Shown: positions 47,516 through 61,281 of the stretch, piece after piece | Position numbering within the stretch: position 1 is the first letter of the stretch | Layout: the number at the start of each line of letters is the position of its first letter | NCBI GenBank assembly: GCA_003956705.1 | Contig: QZCP01000556.1 | Span: 326,966-390,965 of the forward strand | Direction: 5' to 3' | Length of the DNA stretch: 64,000 nucleotides | From: Brevipalpus yothersi | Taxonomy: Eukaryota; Arthropoda; Arachnida; Trombidiformes; Tenuipalpidae | The notes under the pieces: model-generated | What the model was told of the DNA's origin: nothing | Databases searched by the model: none | Seen by the model: only the letters and a program-made list of their open reading frames with translations | Program-made: the position numbers and the translations under genes

Positions 47516-49183
47516 GAAAAATAGGAGGAAAAAAAATGGAATCAGAAAAATATTCCAGCTCATGTTCTCCAAGTTCTCATCAGAAAATCATTTTTCAAAT
47601 CATTACTGTCTATCGCTCCAGTGACATAAGCTACATAACAGACACATACACACACGATGTCAACAAACTGGCCATACACATATACACATCATAATACGGA
47701 AATAAGCAAGTTTGTCATAAACTCAACAAGCGAATCGAAGGGCAAAGAAATCGGAAGAATCTCATATAATCAGTATACATACTTATATATATATATCTGA
47801 ATATGTTGATTTATGGTGTAGAAAATTGCAAAGTCATTGAATTTCATGTGAAAAAAAGAATTTCTTTTTCTTTTACTCATTTTTTTTCTCTTTTAGGTTT
47901 TTTTTTATTCTTCTAACCTTTCCTACTATTTTGACATTTTTGATCTATCTTATACTATCTGTCAGGTTATGAAATATTTCAACTGTTAACAGTAGTTTAG
48001 TCTCTCTTAAGAATAACAATATTGTTGATGATAAAGGAAAATTCAATTTATACTGAAATTGAATATCTTTGATTAATGAAAATGAAAATGAATGTAAATT
48101 TGCACTTGTTGCATCTCTTGCGGGACATCTTTCATGGAACTCTCGTGCTAAATATTGAATTACAATTCGTTTGCTTTGTAATTATTCATCATTCCATGAT
48201 ATCTCTCTACTTTGCATGCTTTTGACTTGAATTACAGAGTGATTTTGATTGTCGGAATGATCTTTACACGAGATGGATCATCAACTTACCGAATGTGCTG
48301 ATCGATTGTTATCACATTACAGCAATGATCATGATCATGATGGAATAAGAAAAAAAGATTACACTGGCCAAGTGAAATCAGTTTGAATTATCAATTCAAT
48401 TAGGACCCGAATTATCGCATTTATTTTCATAAGAAGCATATTCAATCTATTCAAAAGGACGAATAATAATAATGTAGTATTTTTACAAGCCAAATTGAAT
48501 TATTTTTGTAAAAACCATGAAATTGAATGATAAATCAGTAAGCATAACCACAAAAAATGGTCAAAATGATCATTCCCTATCAACTAGTAACATTTTCGCA
48601 TTTTTCATGTTTTTTTCTTGTTGATTGTATTTCGAAAAAAAATTTTCTTCTTCATCAAAATTAAAGTGATCTTAGTAGCGAAAAAAAGGCCATAGACAAG
48701 CGGTGGGATGATTATTAAAAGCAATGATTTTTTGCCCAAATTTTCAACAAAGTATTCTTTTTTTTATCAGGCTTTCATAGCCATAGCAGTATGCAATAAT
48801 ATTATAACAAGAATCTGTGTGATTACACCGGACAGGCAATTGAAAGAGAGAAATTGAGGAAGAAGATGAAGAGAGAGAGAGAAAAAAAGGAATCGCTTTG
48901 TTGGCCGCCTTAATTTTTGACAAGTATAATCAACAAAAATTCCAGTCATCGATACCAAAGAGGAAGAGGAAAAAAGAGGATGAGAAATGATATTTTTTTT
49001 CACCCACAATTTTTCCCAGATTTTTCATCACCATCAGCTGAATGTTGATTGAGAGAGTGATAGCGAGAAGAAGAAGGATGCTCAGAGGGATGATGAGATT
49101 TGATCAGCATCATGGAGTAGTAGTACATGGTATATATCCAGGAAATATGTATATATATTATTTTGTTTTTCTCCTTTTGTTTA
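47516..49183. other. convergent spacer chitin-binding gene / EGF ligand
   Basis: 1.7 kb AT-rich sequence with the 3' UTRs of both flanking genes. Nothing else recognised. Confidence 0.5.
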
Positions 49184-49471
49184 TCATGTTGGAATCCTGT
49201 ATATTTCATCATCTCTTCTGCGTCTCCGCGATGCCAGATAGTCTTTTCGAAGTTTTACAGCTATACAAAGTATAACGATAAAAAATACAGCAAAACTAAC
49301 TCCACCCGCCATATTTGCTGTTGCTATCATTACTTTATCCCTTGATGCTATAGTGATGATGCAAATAAGAGAGAAAAGAGAGAAAGAAAAAACATGGAAA
49401 ATTGTTAAAATTCGAGAATGCATATTTATACATATAAATAAGAAAAATTGTTCTTTGTAATGAGAAGAGAA

Positions 49472-49536
<65 letters not shown>

Positions 49537-49772
49537 GAAAAAAAAATTATGGATGCTACACTTACGCGTATAGGAACCCTCTAAATCTTTGAACTCACAT
49601 CGCTGGCCCATATAACCTGGAGCACATCTAAAGAAGGAAGAAAGGATAACAAAAAAAGGTGGAGGAGGAGGTGGAGGTGGAAGAGGAGGAGGAGAGAGAG
49701 AAAAAGAAACGCGTTTATAATCGGGTTAATTGATATTTGTTTTATGGATCACCAGCCATTCCACCAAGTACC

Positions 49773-49808
<36 letters not shown>

Positions 49809-50124
49809 AAGAGAGAAGAGGATGACCGGCGGAAACTGTGGATGAGCAACATCGATAAATGTACTGGGTCTAACGACGAAAAAAAGAAGAACATCTAAAA
49901 TTCGATTTCTCAATAACGAATGAGGAGTGAAGAGAGAGAGAGAAGATTGAAGAAAAACGCTGGAGAATGAGAAGAAGAAGAAGAAAAATGAAAAAGGAGT
50001 GATGAATCTATTTGCATAATCTGCATACTTTCATGTATTCATTAGAAGCTAACAAAATACAGTCAAATGAGATGAAGAGAGAGATTGCATGGTTCTACAT
50101 CTTCTAGCTGGACACACCAGTTAG

Positions 50125-50178
<54 letters not shown>

Positions 50179-50480
50179 GGTGCATTGGAGTACACAAGAA
50201 AGATAACCATGTATGCATGTAGTATTGAAGAAAGTTCATGATGAAATCATATCATAATAATCTCATTCGGAAGTGGAAAACGTTCTCGAAGCCTGTCAGT
50301 GGTCATTGGTCTTGCGAAACATACATAAAAAGTAAGGTTAAGAAGGCAAATGATAAGGGCATGAAATTTTGAGGATGGAGAATAAAAAAGAATAGATGAT
50401 TCTGACGTTCCGTGGGCAGCTCGTAGGCCAGTTTTGACAAGGTTGGTAAGGTAAAAAAAATTGAGAGGCCACAGATAGAT

Positions 50481-50534
<54 letters not shown>

Positions 50535-50896
50535 AGAAAGAGAGAATTATGAAGATGTGATAGAGAGAAAGCAAAGTATAACGATTAAGCTAAACAGTGA
50601 AGAGAGAGAGAAAATGAACAAGAGCTGATTGAGTTTGAATTTGCAAGTGAATACGGCCTAATGGAAAAGGCTACGGTGTATTAAAATATATATGTATGTA
50701 TATGTGTATCAGAGCAATACTTACTCGCAATTATATAATATAGACTCTCCTATTCTCACCGCGAAGCAGGTCGCTCCATTAAGACAATACCATTTCGCAT
50801 ATGCTTCGGGACAAGCGTAAGTCTGGAATGTAACGTTTGGCCTGGACGTGGGCGAAGCTGGCCTCGGCTTCGGCGTGGATCTCGAGGAACAAGACT
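49184..50896 (-). CDS. spi: Spitz/TGF-alpha-type transmembrane EGFR ligand, 5' incomplete
   Basis: Three exons on the minus strand (50896-50725, 49627-49566, 49347-49184) give about 132 residues of the C-terminal part. Drosophila Spitz is a membrane precursor cut by Rhomboid in the secretory pathway to release an EGF that activates EGFR. Seen: SCSSRSTPKPRP close to the mature N terminus of Spitz; TFQTYACPEAYAKWYCLNG; and a six-cysteine EGF domain ending NCECAPGYMGQRCEFKDLEG, split by an intron between the Cys4 and Cys5 codons as in many EGF genes. A juxtamembrane stretch SRDKVMIATANMAGG, a helix VSFAVFFIVILCIAVKL and a short basic tail RRRRRDD end in IYRIPT. The upstream exon with signal peptide was not found: phase requires an exon ending with one base of a split codon. 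The (GA)n at 49476-49533 lies between exons. Confidence 0.92.
49476..49533. repeat. (GA)n microsatellite in EGF-ligand intron
   Basis: Perfect GA run starting about 130 nt past the last-exon acceptor region. Confidence 0.95.
50127..50173. repeat. (CT)n microsatellite in EGF-ligand intron
   Basis: Perfect CT run. Confidence 0.95.
50483..50531. repeat. (GA)n microsatellite in EGF-ligand intron
   Basis: Perfect GA run. Confidence 0.95.
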
Positions 50897-51556
50897 CTGG
50901 TAGAGAGAAGAGAGAGGAGAAGAAAAATAGAATATAAAAATAAATAAAACGTTACAGAAAAGTACGCACACACACACACACACAAGGTTAGGTTAATTAA
51001 CTTATTAATTAAGGACAAGATTGAGAATAAATTTTTTCTTCTTCTTTTGGCTTTCCTCTCGCTCTTCATCTCTTCTCGGATGAAGAGGCAGCTTCTCAGA
51101 TTGGCCCATAATGTGCTGCTAGTTATCTCTCGGAAAGTTTCACCATCATCATCGTCATCTTGATGCCATATCTTCCATAAAAATACACACATTCTCGCTC
51201 CCTCTTTCTTTCTTTCTTTCTCTCTCTTTCTTTCTCTTCACATCTCTCTTACAAGCTGCCTCAAGTGTGCTCAGGTTCTCAATTGGAACTCAATTCCCAA
51301 TCAGCCCCACACTGGCATACAGGCACACACACAGGGGCCTGTGTTGATGGTGTACTGGCGCGCGCGAGGCATGCTTTGATACACATTGAAATGATACAGA
51401 TCTGACTTGCAAATAATAGCCTCGTCCGAAAAAGCTTGCAACATACACATACATACATACACGCGACTGTGGCCCCTGTCGCACTGACACCTGGCTAAGA
51501 GGGCTCACTCTTGTTGGCCCTGCGGCCCGTGCCAGGATGCCAAGAACCTCTGTGGT

Positions 51557-51598
<42 letters not shown>
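51557..51598. repeat. (CT)n microsatellite
   Basis: CT run, slightly interrupted near its start. Confidence 0.93.
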
Positions 51599-51601
<3 letters not shown>

Positions 51602-51826
51602 ACTTTGCTAGCTAGAGCATAGGTCCGCACGAGCCTGTGGTGGGCCTAAATTGATGGAAACGAGAGCGACGTCGGCGTGAAGGTGGCTTGTCTATGGACT
51701 GTTTCCACATGGGACGGCCTGCTTGAGCGATTTGCACAAAGCCATGGCCAGCTGCCGATGTTGAGAGGTCGTTTTCCAGGCCGCCTTCCTCCGGCGCGCG
51801 TCAACAACACGGGCCAAGAAAGAGAA

Positions 51827-51834
<8 letters not shown>

Positions 51835-51886
<52 letters not shown>
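51835..51886. repeat. (GA)n microsatellite
   Basis: Perfect GA run between two GC-rich islets. Confidence 0.95.
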
Positions 51887-51888
<2 letters not shown>

Positions 51889-52396
51889 GGAAGAAAGGCC
51901 AGCATGTTTCGAATGGGCCGAATGGAAAAATAGTTGTTCGAACGAACTGGACAGACATGCACCTTTGTGGACAACGATAAATCGATACACAACGATTTTG
52001 ACCGATCTCCGTCGAAATGCGGACTAAACAAGCACGATGTCGGCCACGGTGCAACGGTTTTTCGGGTTACCAATTGAGAGAAGAGAGAGAGAGAGAGAGG
52101 CACAAGATTTCGCTCTCTATTGCTGTCATCAACATGAATCGCTAGGCTTGTGGCCATTTTAAATGGACTTCAAGTATTCCGGGACAGATGGTGAAGGAGT
52201 GAAAATCAAGAAGAAGTGTGCCATAGAAGTGTGGCCATACAGAGAGAATATTCCACAACAACCAGACAGTGTTTGTGAGAGGTCAGTTGAGGCCATTTAA
52301 GAGACCAGGTAGTACACACACACATAGATACACACGCACTCTTACAAATGATCTTTGAGGTGAGCAGCGGGACTATTTGAGCACAAAATCAATATG

Positions 52397-52400
<4 letters not shown>

Positions 52401-52466
<66 letters not shown>
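52401..52466. repeat. (GA)n microsatellite
   Basis: Perfect GA run of 66 bp. Confidence 0.95.
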
Positions 52467-52470
<4 letters not shown>

Positions 52471-53180
52471 TGAATTGGCATGCATTCTCAATGGTGTATC
52501 ATGTGAATGAAGAGAAGATCAATAATCTCGGACTGCTTATTCGTGTGGGCTCATGAGTATGTATGAATTTCGGACACAATGATAATCATTGGCCAGGGAC
52601 CAATGAAAGGGCACAAAATTTTTGTTCACTGATCACACCATTGGAATGTTTTTTCTCTCTCTCTCTCTACTTTTCGGCCTTCTTTTCTCAATTTTTCATC
52701 ATTCTCTTTCTCTCTCATATGTCGATTAAGTTCCGGTTACGTAAATAACATACGCAAGTGTACAGAGGAAGAGAGAGAAAAGATATAGAAAAAGAAAGTC
52801 CCGCTTGACGGGCGTTGAATGGCCTTACTGAAGGGGGCCAACGTTGAGAGTCTTTTTCTTTTTCTTTTTCTTTCTTTTTCTCTTTCTCTCTCTCTACTTT
52901 CTCTCGATTCTCTTGCCTCATAGCCCAAGTGATGGTGGCACTTGGAACATCTCTACTAGCCTTTTTACATTATGGTGGTCTCATTTGATCGATGTTTGCC
53001 GATTGTTTACCTGTTTACAGCCTGGAAAAAGGATGGAACAAAAATCGCTCTTTCAATTCACTTGCCGCTTCTCATCTCTCCATCTTCTTCTTCTCGTAAC
53101 CATTTCAGGCCAAAATATCTCATCTCTCTCTTTCTCTCTCTCTCTCTCTCATGCTCTCCATACAATTACCAATCTTTTCG

Positions 53181-53182
<2 letters not shown>

Positions 53183-53239
<57 letters not shown>
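53183..53239. repeat. (CT)n microsatellite
   Basis: Perfect CT run, followed by short GT-rich sequence. Confidence 0.95.
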
Positions 53240-53241
<2 letters not shown>

Positions 53242-55011
53242 TTTGCTGGACTCTTTCTCTTGTATGTGTGTGTGTGCTAAAGTGTGAGACAGCTCGCCGC
53301 TCATCAAACCTATCATCAGAGGTTACCACTAATCAGCATCATTCAATAAAGTACCATGTGAATGTGTGTGTATTTGGTTTCCCTGTTAAATGCTTTCAAG
53401 CCATCAGAGAGAGTATCTGTCTTTATCCATGCTATTTAAGCTTTCTGGGTTCTCTCTCTCTCTCTCTCTCTCTCTTCATCTTTACTTTTGCGAACGGTTC
53501 TGAGAGAGGCGATCACTCTCCACAGGCCACTGATGGTGGTGGCCGAAAAATTTTTTGGACCAGCCGAGAAAGGTAGAAGCAAGAAGTGGAAGCAAGGTAG
53601 AAGAAGAGTGGATCGGCAAAATTGGCTTTAATGACGTGCCGATTAGGTTGCCCAAATTGCGATACACAGCTCGTCTGTTTTAGCTGTCAAAGTATAAAGC
53701 CACAGGCTTGAATGATTCGGCAATGTGAGAGATACTCTCTCTCTCTCTCGGTCAATGAGTGTATATATGTGTATGTTATATACACATTTGAGATTGGAAG
53801 CGATTGAAAGCGGCCATCTATTCAGTGGCTACTTAGAACAACTTTGTTAGTTTTTTGATTCGCTTATCATTTTTCTTGAAAAGCTTCAACAAAGCGATAT
53901 ACTTACACATCAACATTCTCTCACCAGAAAAATGAGCATTTCATTTCTTTTTCTTCTCTCTCTCTCTTGGAATTTCTATTGGATGTGAGGAATGGATGCT
54001 TCAAGATGTTTAGTCCACTGCTCTCCATCCATTCATTTATCCTCCTCCTCCTCCTCCACCCCCATCCAGGCCATCCCATGTTTTCAGGTCGCTTCTGGAA
54101 TGGGGCAAGAGAGATGAGCTGATGAGATACACTATTCTCTTGCTTTTGGAGTGTTTCTTTTCACTTTTTGGGCATTTAATTTTTGGCTAAAACTAAATGT
54201 AAGCAAGATTTGGCCCATAAGAGAGAGAGAGAGAAGATGAAAAAGAATGAGAGAGAAAAGTAGCAAAAAAGCGAGCAAAAGCGATGAGGCAAGAGAAGTT
54301 TCCTAATCAGAGCAACAATGGGCATGACAAAAGCGAAAAAACTTTTTCTTTTTCCATTCTACAGAACTTTCAAATACATTTCTCTCTCTCTCTCTCTTTA
54401 ACTAAGTCCTGGCATACTACAACCACTACAACTACACATGTATTTTGGGGGCCATGCCACCCCCGAGGAAAGTGCATGCCTCTGTTCGCTTGGTTAACAT
54501 CCTTTTCAAAAACTGGACATCAATTGGGCACATCAAATCGAATGAGCAAGCTAGTTTCTCTCTCTCTCTCAAGTTCTTATTGCAAACAGTAGCATCGAGA
54601 AAGAGAAATGCGAAACAAACGATGAGAGAAGGAATCCAATCAGAATCGGCATTTTAATGGTGGAGAACGTTTTTCTTCTCCACGGAATTTTGATCTTTTC
54701 TCTCCCAGAAATTATCTCCTCAGATTATACCATGGATGAGTTATATGGCCAGAATAAGAGCTTCTACAACTATATTAGTGGATATTTTTTTGATAAAGAG
54801 AAAAAATAGAAATGGTAGAAGAAGTGAAGAAGAAGAGGAGGAAGATGAAGATGATGATGATTTCTCATAACAAAATGGATAGAAAAGAGAAGCCGCGAGT
54901 TGAATGACCAGTCGATATCGATTTCCATTCTTAAAAAAATTGCTCATAGCCTGACAAGGTGGAAGATTTTCATCATCTACAAGATTCAGAGAGAAGAGGA
55001 AAGAGAAAAGA

Positions 55012-55016
<5 letters not shown>

Positions 55017-55049
<33 letters not shown>
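55017..55049. repeat. (GA)n microsatellite
   Basis: Perfect GA run. Confidence 0.92.
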
Positions 55050-55050
<1 letters not shown>

Positions 55051-55123
55051 AAAATTTTGATGTGGAATCAGTTCCTCCGAAAAAAAGCAAACCAAATCAA
55101 AGGGCAAACAGAATAGCGCTCAA

Positions 55124-55153
55124 AATAATGATAATAATAATAATAATAATAAT
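55124..55153. repeat. (TAA)n microsatellite
   Basis: Trinucleotide AAT/TAA run with one early interruption. Confidence 0.9.
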
Positions 55154-55351
55154 TTAGAACAAGAAACACGCCCGCAAGCCCTCTCGTCAGTGCGATATTT
55201 GAATATTATAATGGTGGGCATAACGTTAGCTATAAGGCCGTCTTCGGGGGCAAGTTTAAATATATTTTTTCGATACAGCCTCTCGGCAAGAGAGAAAGAG
55301 AGAGATGAAAAGCTCAGAGTGGGAGGGATGTTGAGGAGAAGAAAAAGATGA

Positions 55352-55377
55352 GGATGGATGGATGGATGGATGGATGA
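55352..55377. repeat. (GGAT)n tetranucleotide repeat
   Basis: GGAT repeated in register, ending at GAATT. Confidence 0.9.
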
Positions 55378-56568
55378 ATTGTTCTCCACATCTCCACAAA
55401 ATATGTCTGAGATCATGAGAAAATTCAATATTATTATACGGAAAAAAGAGGAACTTTCCGTTGATTGGAATCATCATCAAGATCATGATAGAATATATTT
55501 TCTCGAGTTCCATGTCTGGTACAATCTGATTTGGCCTGATCTTGAAATCATGATGGAGACAAGGAAGATAGAGAGAGAGGGGAGAAAGTTTAGACAATAT
55601 TCCATCATATTTCAACTGACTAGCAGGCATGATGGTAGATGCATTATTTGGGAGCTTTGTGTTATGAGAATATCGTGTTTGATTGAGAACACAGACAAAT
55701 TTTTCCAACAATTTTGAGAAGACTCATATCGGAAAGCATCATAAATGGAAGAATTTGACCATAAACCGATCTGTTTGCATTCAATTTTTTCAAAGCTCTT
55801 GTCCTCCATAGTGTTAACGGCTAAAAATGCAGCTTTTGATGATGTTTATCATGTGCGAATGCTGATTTTAACATGGCTTCGAATAAAACTTTCCAATTGT
55901 GAAACGATAATTTTATCAGAAGTCCGCCAGATATATAAAAAATCGATCAAACTTATTTTTTTTCTTGGAGGCTATATACGAATAAAATGTTTAATACCCA
56001 GAAAGGATTAGTTTGCTAGTTTCACAATGGATTCGTGTATGATACAGAGAGCATTTTTGAAAAGAGTTTTATCGTTTCCAAAATGTGATACACAAGCGAT
56101 TTGAAATGATCCCATAAAAGTCTTTGCATTTTGGCTCTTTTCGTTTCCACTACTACTACTCTTTTTGACGATTATTGAATGGAGAAGAAAAAATCATTCA
56201 GAAAATCATTTTCCACCCCCAGACAGCAATAGCCATAGCCGATCAACACATAGGTGTACTATTGAGGAGCTTCTTTGCACACATTTTTTTCCACCATCAC
56301 TATCACCACTGCTACTATTCTTTTTTCTTCATATTCTCTCACTAACTAAATAGGATAATGATCGGATGAAAGACCAGCCAGAGAAAAGGAGCGATAAAGG
56401 GAAAGAGAGAGAGAGAGTGGCAACATGGTGCCAATGTTGTAATTCGTTCACCAAACGAGCCTTGCTGATACAAAAAACACTTGCAAGCCTTGGGGAACTT
56501 TACGAAGCGTCTCATTGAACAGGCATACACACAAGCAACTAGACATATAACACACGAGCATATCTCTG

Positions 56569-56571
<3 letters not shown>

Positions 56572-56612
<41 letters not shown>
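56572..56612. repeat. (CT)n microsatellite
   Basis: Perfect CT run. Confidence 0.95.
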
Positions 56613-56614
<2 letters not shown>

Positions 56615-56732
56615 TCTATCATTGATATACGGTTAGGGTATATCCATTGGAGTATTGAAGAATATAAAAAATCCACTTGGAGATCTGAGATACGGACATT
56701 CGCACGTTCTTACTTGTCGACACCTCACTCGT

Positions 56733-56736
<4 letters not shown>

Positions 56737-56773
<37 letters not shown>

Positions 56774-56795
56774 CTCTCTCTCTCTCTCTCTCTCT
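56737..56795. repeat. (CT)n microsatellite
   Basis: CT run with TTTC interruptions, just before a GC-rich islet. Confidence 0.94.
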
Positions 56796-57791
56796 GAACC
56801 TCACTTTTTGGGCCTGCTTCTTATTCGCCTTCGACTTCCACCACCTCAATGGGCTCGACCCGATTTCAGGTCCCCTGTGCCTGTGCCTGTGTGGCACCGT
56901 GAATGAATACATCATCTAGCCATTGGTATTGCGGGTTAACAATGGTTCAAGATACTCGCACGTCCGTTCAGTTGAGTTCACTTTCGCCTCCGTTCGATCA
57001 GACCGTTTTTCGGTGGCCCAAGCTCTCTCTCTCTCTTGGCTCAACTTTTTTTCTTCTCTCTTTTTGCTATGCTCACAATTTTATACAATCATTTTCCTGG
57101 TAATCCAATGATGAGAGAATGGAGAGAATATATATATCCAAACACATACATACACACACACTGGTCTTTATGGAGGGACTGAAAAAATTTTTTGCATCCG
57201 CTCGTTGAAAGAGTTTAACATTATACGCAAATCGATTGAGAGAGGATCGAGAAAGAGAAAGAAAAAAACTGAGTAGAACTTTCAAAGGCAAACGATCGAA
57301 ATGAATGTGTTATCGAACTGGCGAAAAAGTGGCCTACACTTTTACCCACTTCACTTTTTTGTATTACTGCTTGAAAGTTGATCACACACACACATCGCCT
57401 CCGGATCCAATTCACCATGCTCAAAGGATCGAAGAATGTCTAAACATTTTGTAAGCCATTTTTGATTAATTACCATTCAATATTGATTATCGTTCGAACC
57501 ACAGTTACATGACTTGCACAGAATACGCGATAATCAACTCTCTCGTTCTCTTTTCTCATTTGACATTAACACACACATACAGAGATCCCGAGACCATGAA
57601 GCGTCGCACGTACAATGATTTGGTTTTGAATATTATTCAAATGAGTTTGAATAGTTTGACAGTTCATAGACCGCATCTGTTACAACCACTGAACAGTGAA
57701 GAATCTTTCTCACTTTCTCTCTCTCCCTCATTCTAGATTACTTGTAATATTTGCATGAGCTACAGAGTGATGCAATAATTAACCAGTGTCC

Positions 57792-57793
<2 letters not shown>

Positions 57794-57837
<44 letters not shown>
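57794..57837. repeat. (GA)n microsatellite
   Basis: Perfect GA run. Confidence 0.95.
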
Positions 57838-57840
<3 letters not shown>

Positions 57841-58261
57841 TGATTTTGGTAGATAATAATCGAAATTAATCCAATACTAATGAATATCTCGGGACTAATC
57901 AGCGTTAGCATCACTTTTCCACTCACGTACTTGAGTAACATCTTTCTTTTTTTTCTCTCTCTCTCTCCACAGGACCACACTCACTCAGGCCACCACAGTG
58001 TTTGGCACCCTGAAAATATATATATATAATATTATAAACCTGGAGATAGGGTTTGTCGTCATTATTTTCAGAACAAATGTTCCATCCATATCAGAAAGTG
58101 AGTGACAAGCACATGAATGAAATGATGGACACCGGCAGAGTAAGCCAGACTCACAACCGGAACTTATTTTCATGAAAAAAAAACTTAAATGAAACTTCAT
58201 CATTACCGGCAATAAGGCACACCTATCCTTCCGATTCAAGCCCTGATTCAAGATCGCCCTC

Positions 58262-58264
<3 letters not shown>

Positions 58265-58313
<49 letters not shown>
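58265..58313. repeat. (GA)n microsatellite
   Basis: Perfect GA run; a shorter GA tract follows at about 58405-58432. Confidence 0.95.
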
Positions 58314-58315
<2 letters not shown>

Positions 58316-59037
58316 AAAGAGAGTCAAGTGGACGAAGGGGGGTGTGGGGGAAGGAAGAGAGCAAAGAAATAAGGTAGAGAGACAGAGAGACTCATGTAAA
58401 GGAAGGGAGAGAGAAAGAGAGAGAGAGAGAGAAATTCTCCGATTTCCGGCCATTCTTCATGCTAGCACTTTCAGAGGATGTGTTCGAGTCGCTTGTGTGA
58501 GGTGAGCACAAGTGGGCGACCGAAAATTTTGGCTTCGAAAGTGAGTGCCAAGGGCCAATATGAGTGCCAATATTGGGAGCCGACAAGTCAATATACACAT
58601 AAATACGGTCAATGCTATCAGAATTTTGTGTGCGTATGCAGCCTTTGACACTTAACCAGACTGATTGATGGGAGCATGCTATGCAAATCAGGGGGTGGAA
58701 GGGAAGAGAAGAGGAGAGAGAAGAAGAGAGAAGGAGGTATGGAAATTTGTTCAAATCGGTAATATTTAAAGGGAAAATTTTTTTCATTATCATCACAATC
58801 GGTAGTTGATGGTCAAAATTGTGTACTGATGGTTGACGGACGGGTGATGTTCATATGTTTTGGCTCCTCTCTCTCTTTCTTTCTCTTTCTCTCAGTGGCT
58901 GTAGCTTGCATCAGTAACAACGAATAACGTTCTCTCTCTCGCGTTCAGATAAATAGAGAGATGGAATACATTGTTTTGCTGAGTGCAATAGCCGGTTTCA
59001 ATTGACTCGCATAGGACCCGTTCGCTGATGTCCCAAA

Positions 59038-59041
<4 letters not shown>

Positions 59042-59078
<37 letters not shown>
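59042..59078. repeat. (CT)n microsatellite
   Basis: Perfect CT run. Confidence 0.94.
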
Positions 59079-59080
<2 letters not shown>

Positions 59081-59587
59081 TTCTATCTCGCCCTACCAAA
59101 ATTGTTTGTGTGTGTGTGTAAAAGATAGAAAAGAAAGAGAGAGGTCCACATGAGAAGTAAAGTGCTGATGTTCTGCCATCCGCTGTTACAAGAGCTTCGT
59201 CCCTGTCGTCTCTCTCTCTCTTTCTCTCTTTCTCTCTTTCTCTTTCTCTCTCTTCTTTTTCTTCTTTCTCGACCTCTCGTCAGGCCTGGTCGACAGCAGC
59301 AGCGCCTTCACCCGCGTCCGCTTGACGATTGGTTGCCTAAATGAATAGGATCAGTGAAGCATTGCTCGGTGGCAAACGATAAGAATTAAACACTGATAGA
59401 AATTACCATCTAACAGAAGGTGCATCTCAACGTATCGAGAGACTATGAGCGGCTTGATATCCAGGGGCTGAAGTTGAGAAAGAGAGAGAGAGAAGAGAGG
59501 GAAGAAAAAAAATCAGAGAGTACAGCCAACCAAATCAACCACCCCCAGCCACCCCCTCAAGGTACCTGCCTTCATACAACCCTAATC

Positions 59588-59589
<2 letters not shown>

Positions 59590-59634
<45 letters not shown>
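59590..59634. repeat. (GA)n microsatellite
   Basis: Perfect GA run. Confidence 0.95.
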
Positions 59635-59637
<3 letters not shown>

Positions 59638-60491
59638 AGCAAATTAACATTCATTCGCAAGGCGTAGCTTTCTTTTCTCGCTCTTTTTCAATCGCAACAA
59701 GATACAACATTTTGCCTGAGGCTACATCGAAAACTATGATGATCATCATAGAGAGAAGAGAGTAAAAGAGAAGAGCAAAAAATGGGAAATAATATAATAT
59801 AATGGAAAAAAATAGCAATGTGAATAGTCAAAATCATACACTTTCGTTATGCCTCAACATTAACAAAGAGGATATGTATTAGTCAGCCAACTCATTGGAT
59901 GCTGGTCTCCGTGAATACAATGAATGGTCGACCGTGTATAGCATTTAGCAAAACTGGGCTATATTATGCTGAGATAATGTATTCCTTTGTACAATTTGCA
60001 TTCAAAATGGGTAGAAGAAAATTTTTCAAGAAAAAAAATTCAATCAATCCCAGAGTAACGGAAAAGAATAATTATTATCAAAGTGCAATCAGATGAGCTG
60101 CAAATTGGAAGTAGCATGTCTCACTTTTTTGACATAATATTGCAATGCTACAAGAAATGAGATCTTCAACTTGACAAAATAGGTTCAGAACACACCAGAT
60201 GCATTATTGTTTGACAGCATTCATATTACCAGAAAAGAGAGAAAAAGAAGAAAGATTTTGATCAGATTCTGCTATGACACTTCTTCTCAATCCTCATCAG
60301 GATCCATCAAAACACACACAAACACGCATATACACTCACTGCCACCCCCCCCCTGAAACAAGCGTCCTTTTTTCGTCCCTTAAAGTACCTGAGATCTGAA
60401 CTTGAACCCGAACACTGGCCTCGCATCAGGTAAGCATATCGGACCTCATCCGATTCACTTGGATGCCCGCTGATGGGCCTGAAGCCTGGTG

Positions 60492-60526
<35 letters not shown>

Positions 60527-60538
60527 ACATACATACAA
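60492..60538. repeat. (CATA)n/(CA)n compound microsatellite
   Basis: CATA units flank a central CA run on both sides, a symmetrical compound repeat. Confidence 0.9.
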
Positions 60539-60949
60539 ACACATGCATCAGGTATGCTGGGTTGTGACAGTCGAAAGACAGGCACATATTCTTGGAACCT
60601 TAAACACATTCGCCTGGAGCACGCCAGCACTTTCTTGTTCTTTTTCCATGGCCTCAGCACCGTTTAGCATATGACACAGAGGAGTGAGATGAAAAAGATC
60701 TGAAAATGAGAAGAAGAAGCAGCAGCAGAAGGAAGAGGAGAGAGCATCAAACAAACAAACAATCATCACTACAATAGAAATGATACTTTGGTAAGATAGA
60801 GAGAGAGAAGAGAGAACTGCATCATCTTATTCTGATTGTCATCTTCTCTTTTGCTTCACCTTGTTACATGGTGCATATCAATTCTATTTCTACTACTACT
60901 ACCGTTTCTTGTTCAACAAATAAATGGTCTGCTCGTCCATCCGATTCTG

Positions 60950-60952
<3 letters not shown>

Positions 60953-60985
<33 letters not shown>
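60953..60985. repeat. (CT)n microsatellite
   Basis: Perfect CT run. Confidence 0.93.
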
Positions 60986-60988
<3 letters not shown>

Positions 60989-61236
60989 CCAGCACTTCAT
61001 CATGCTTGACAAACCATTTCACTTCTTCTTATTCTTATTCTTCTGCCTCTCACTTCCATCATATGCATCGGAATGGTCTCCTCAAGTGGCCTGCAAGTGA
61101 GAGAGAGAAGTGAAATGATGATGAAATACATGTCCCAGGATGGCACGCGTACACTCGCCACATGGACATGGTCAATAGAGATTTGATTGGTGTAAATTTT
61201 TCCAAGTACAGTGAATGTGTATATATATTTGTATAT

Positions 61237-61238
<2 letters not shown>

Positions 61239-61281
<43 letters not shown>
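61239..61281. repeat. (GA)n microsatellite
   Basis: Perfect GA run after a TATATA patch. Confidence 0.95.

Noticed and set aside
51646..52157. Overlapping open frames of 110-120 codons around the GA tract at 51.8 kb
   Set aside because: The length comes from stop-free GA/CT repeats. The GC-rich flank has no recognisable domain and no frame is favoured.
57480..57520. GGTTCGAACG on the minus strand, B-box-like
   Set aside because: No A box, acceptor stem or T-run at tRNA spacing.
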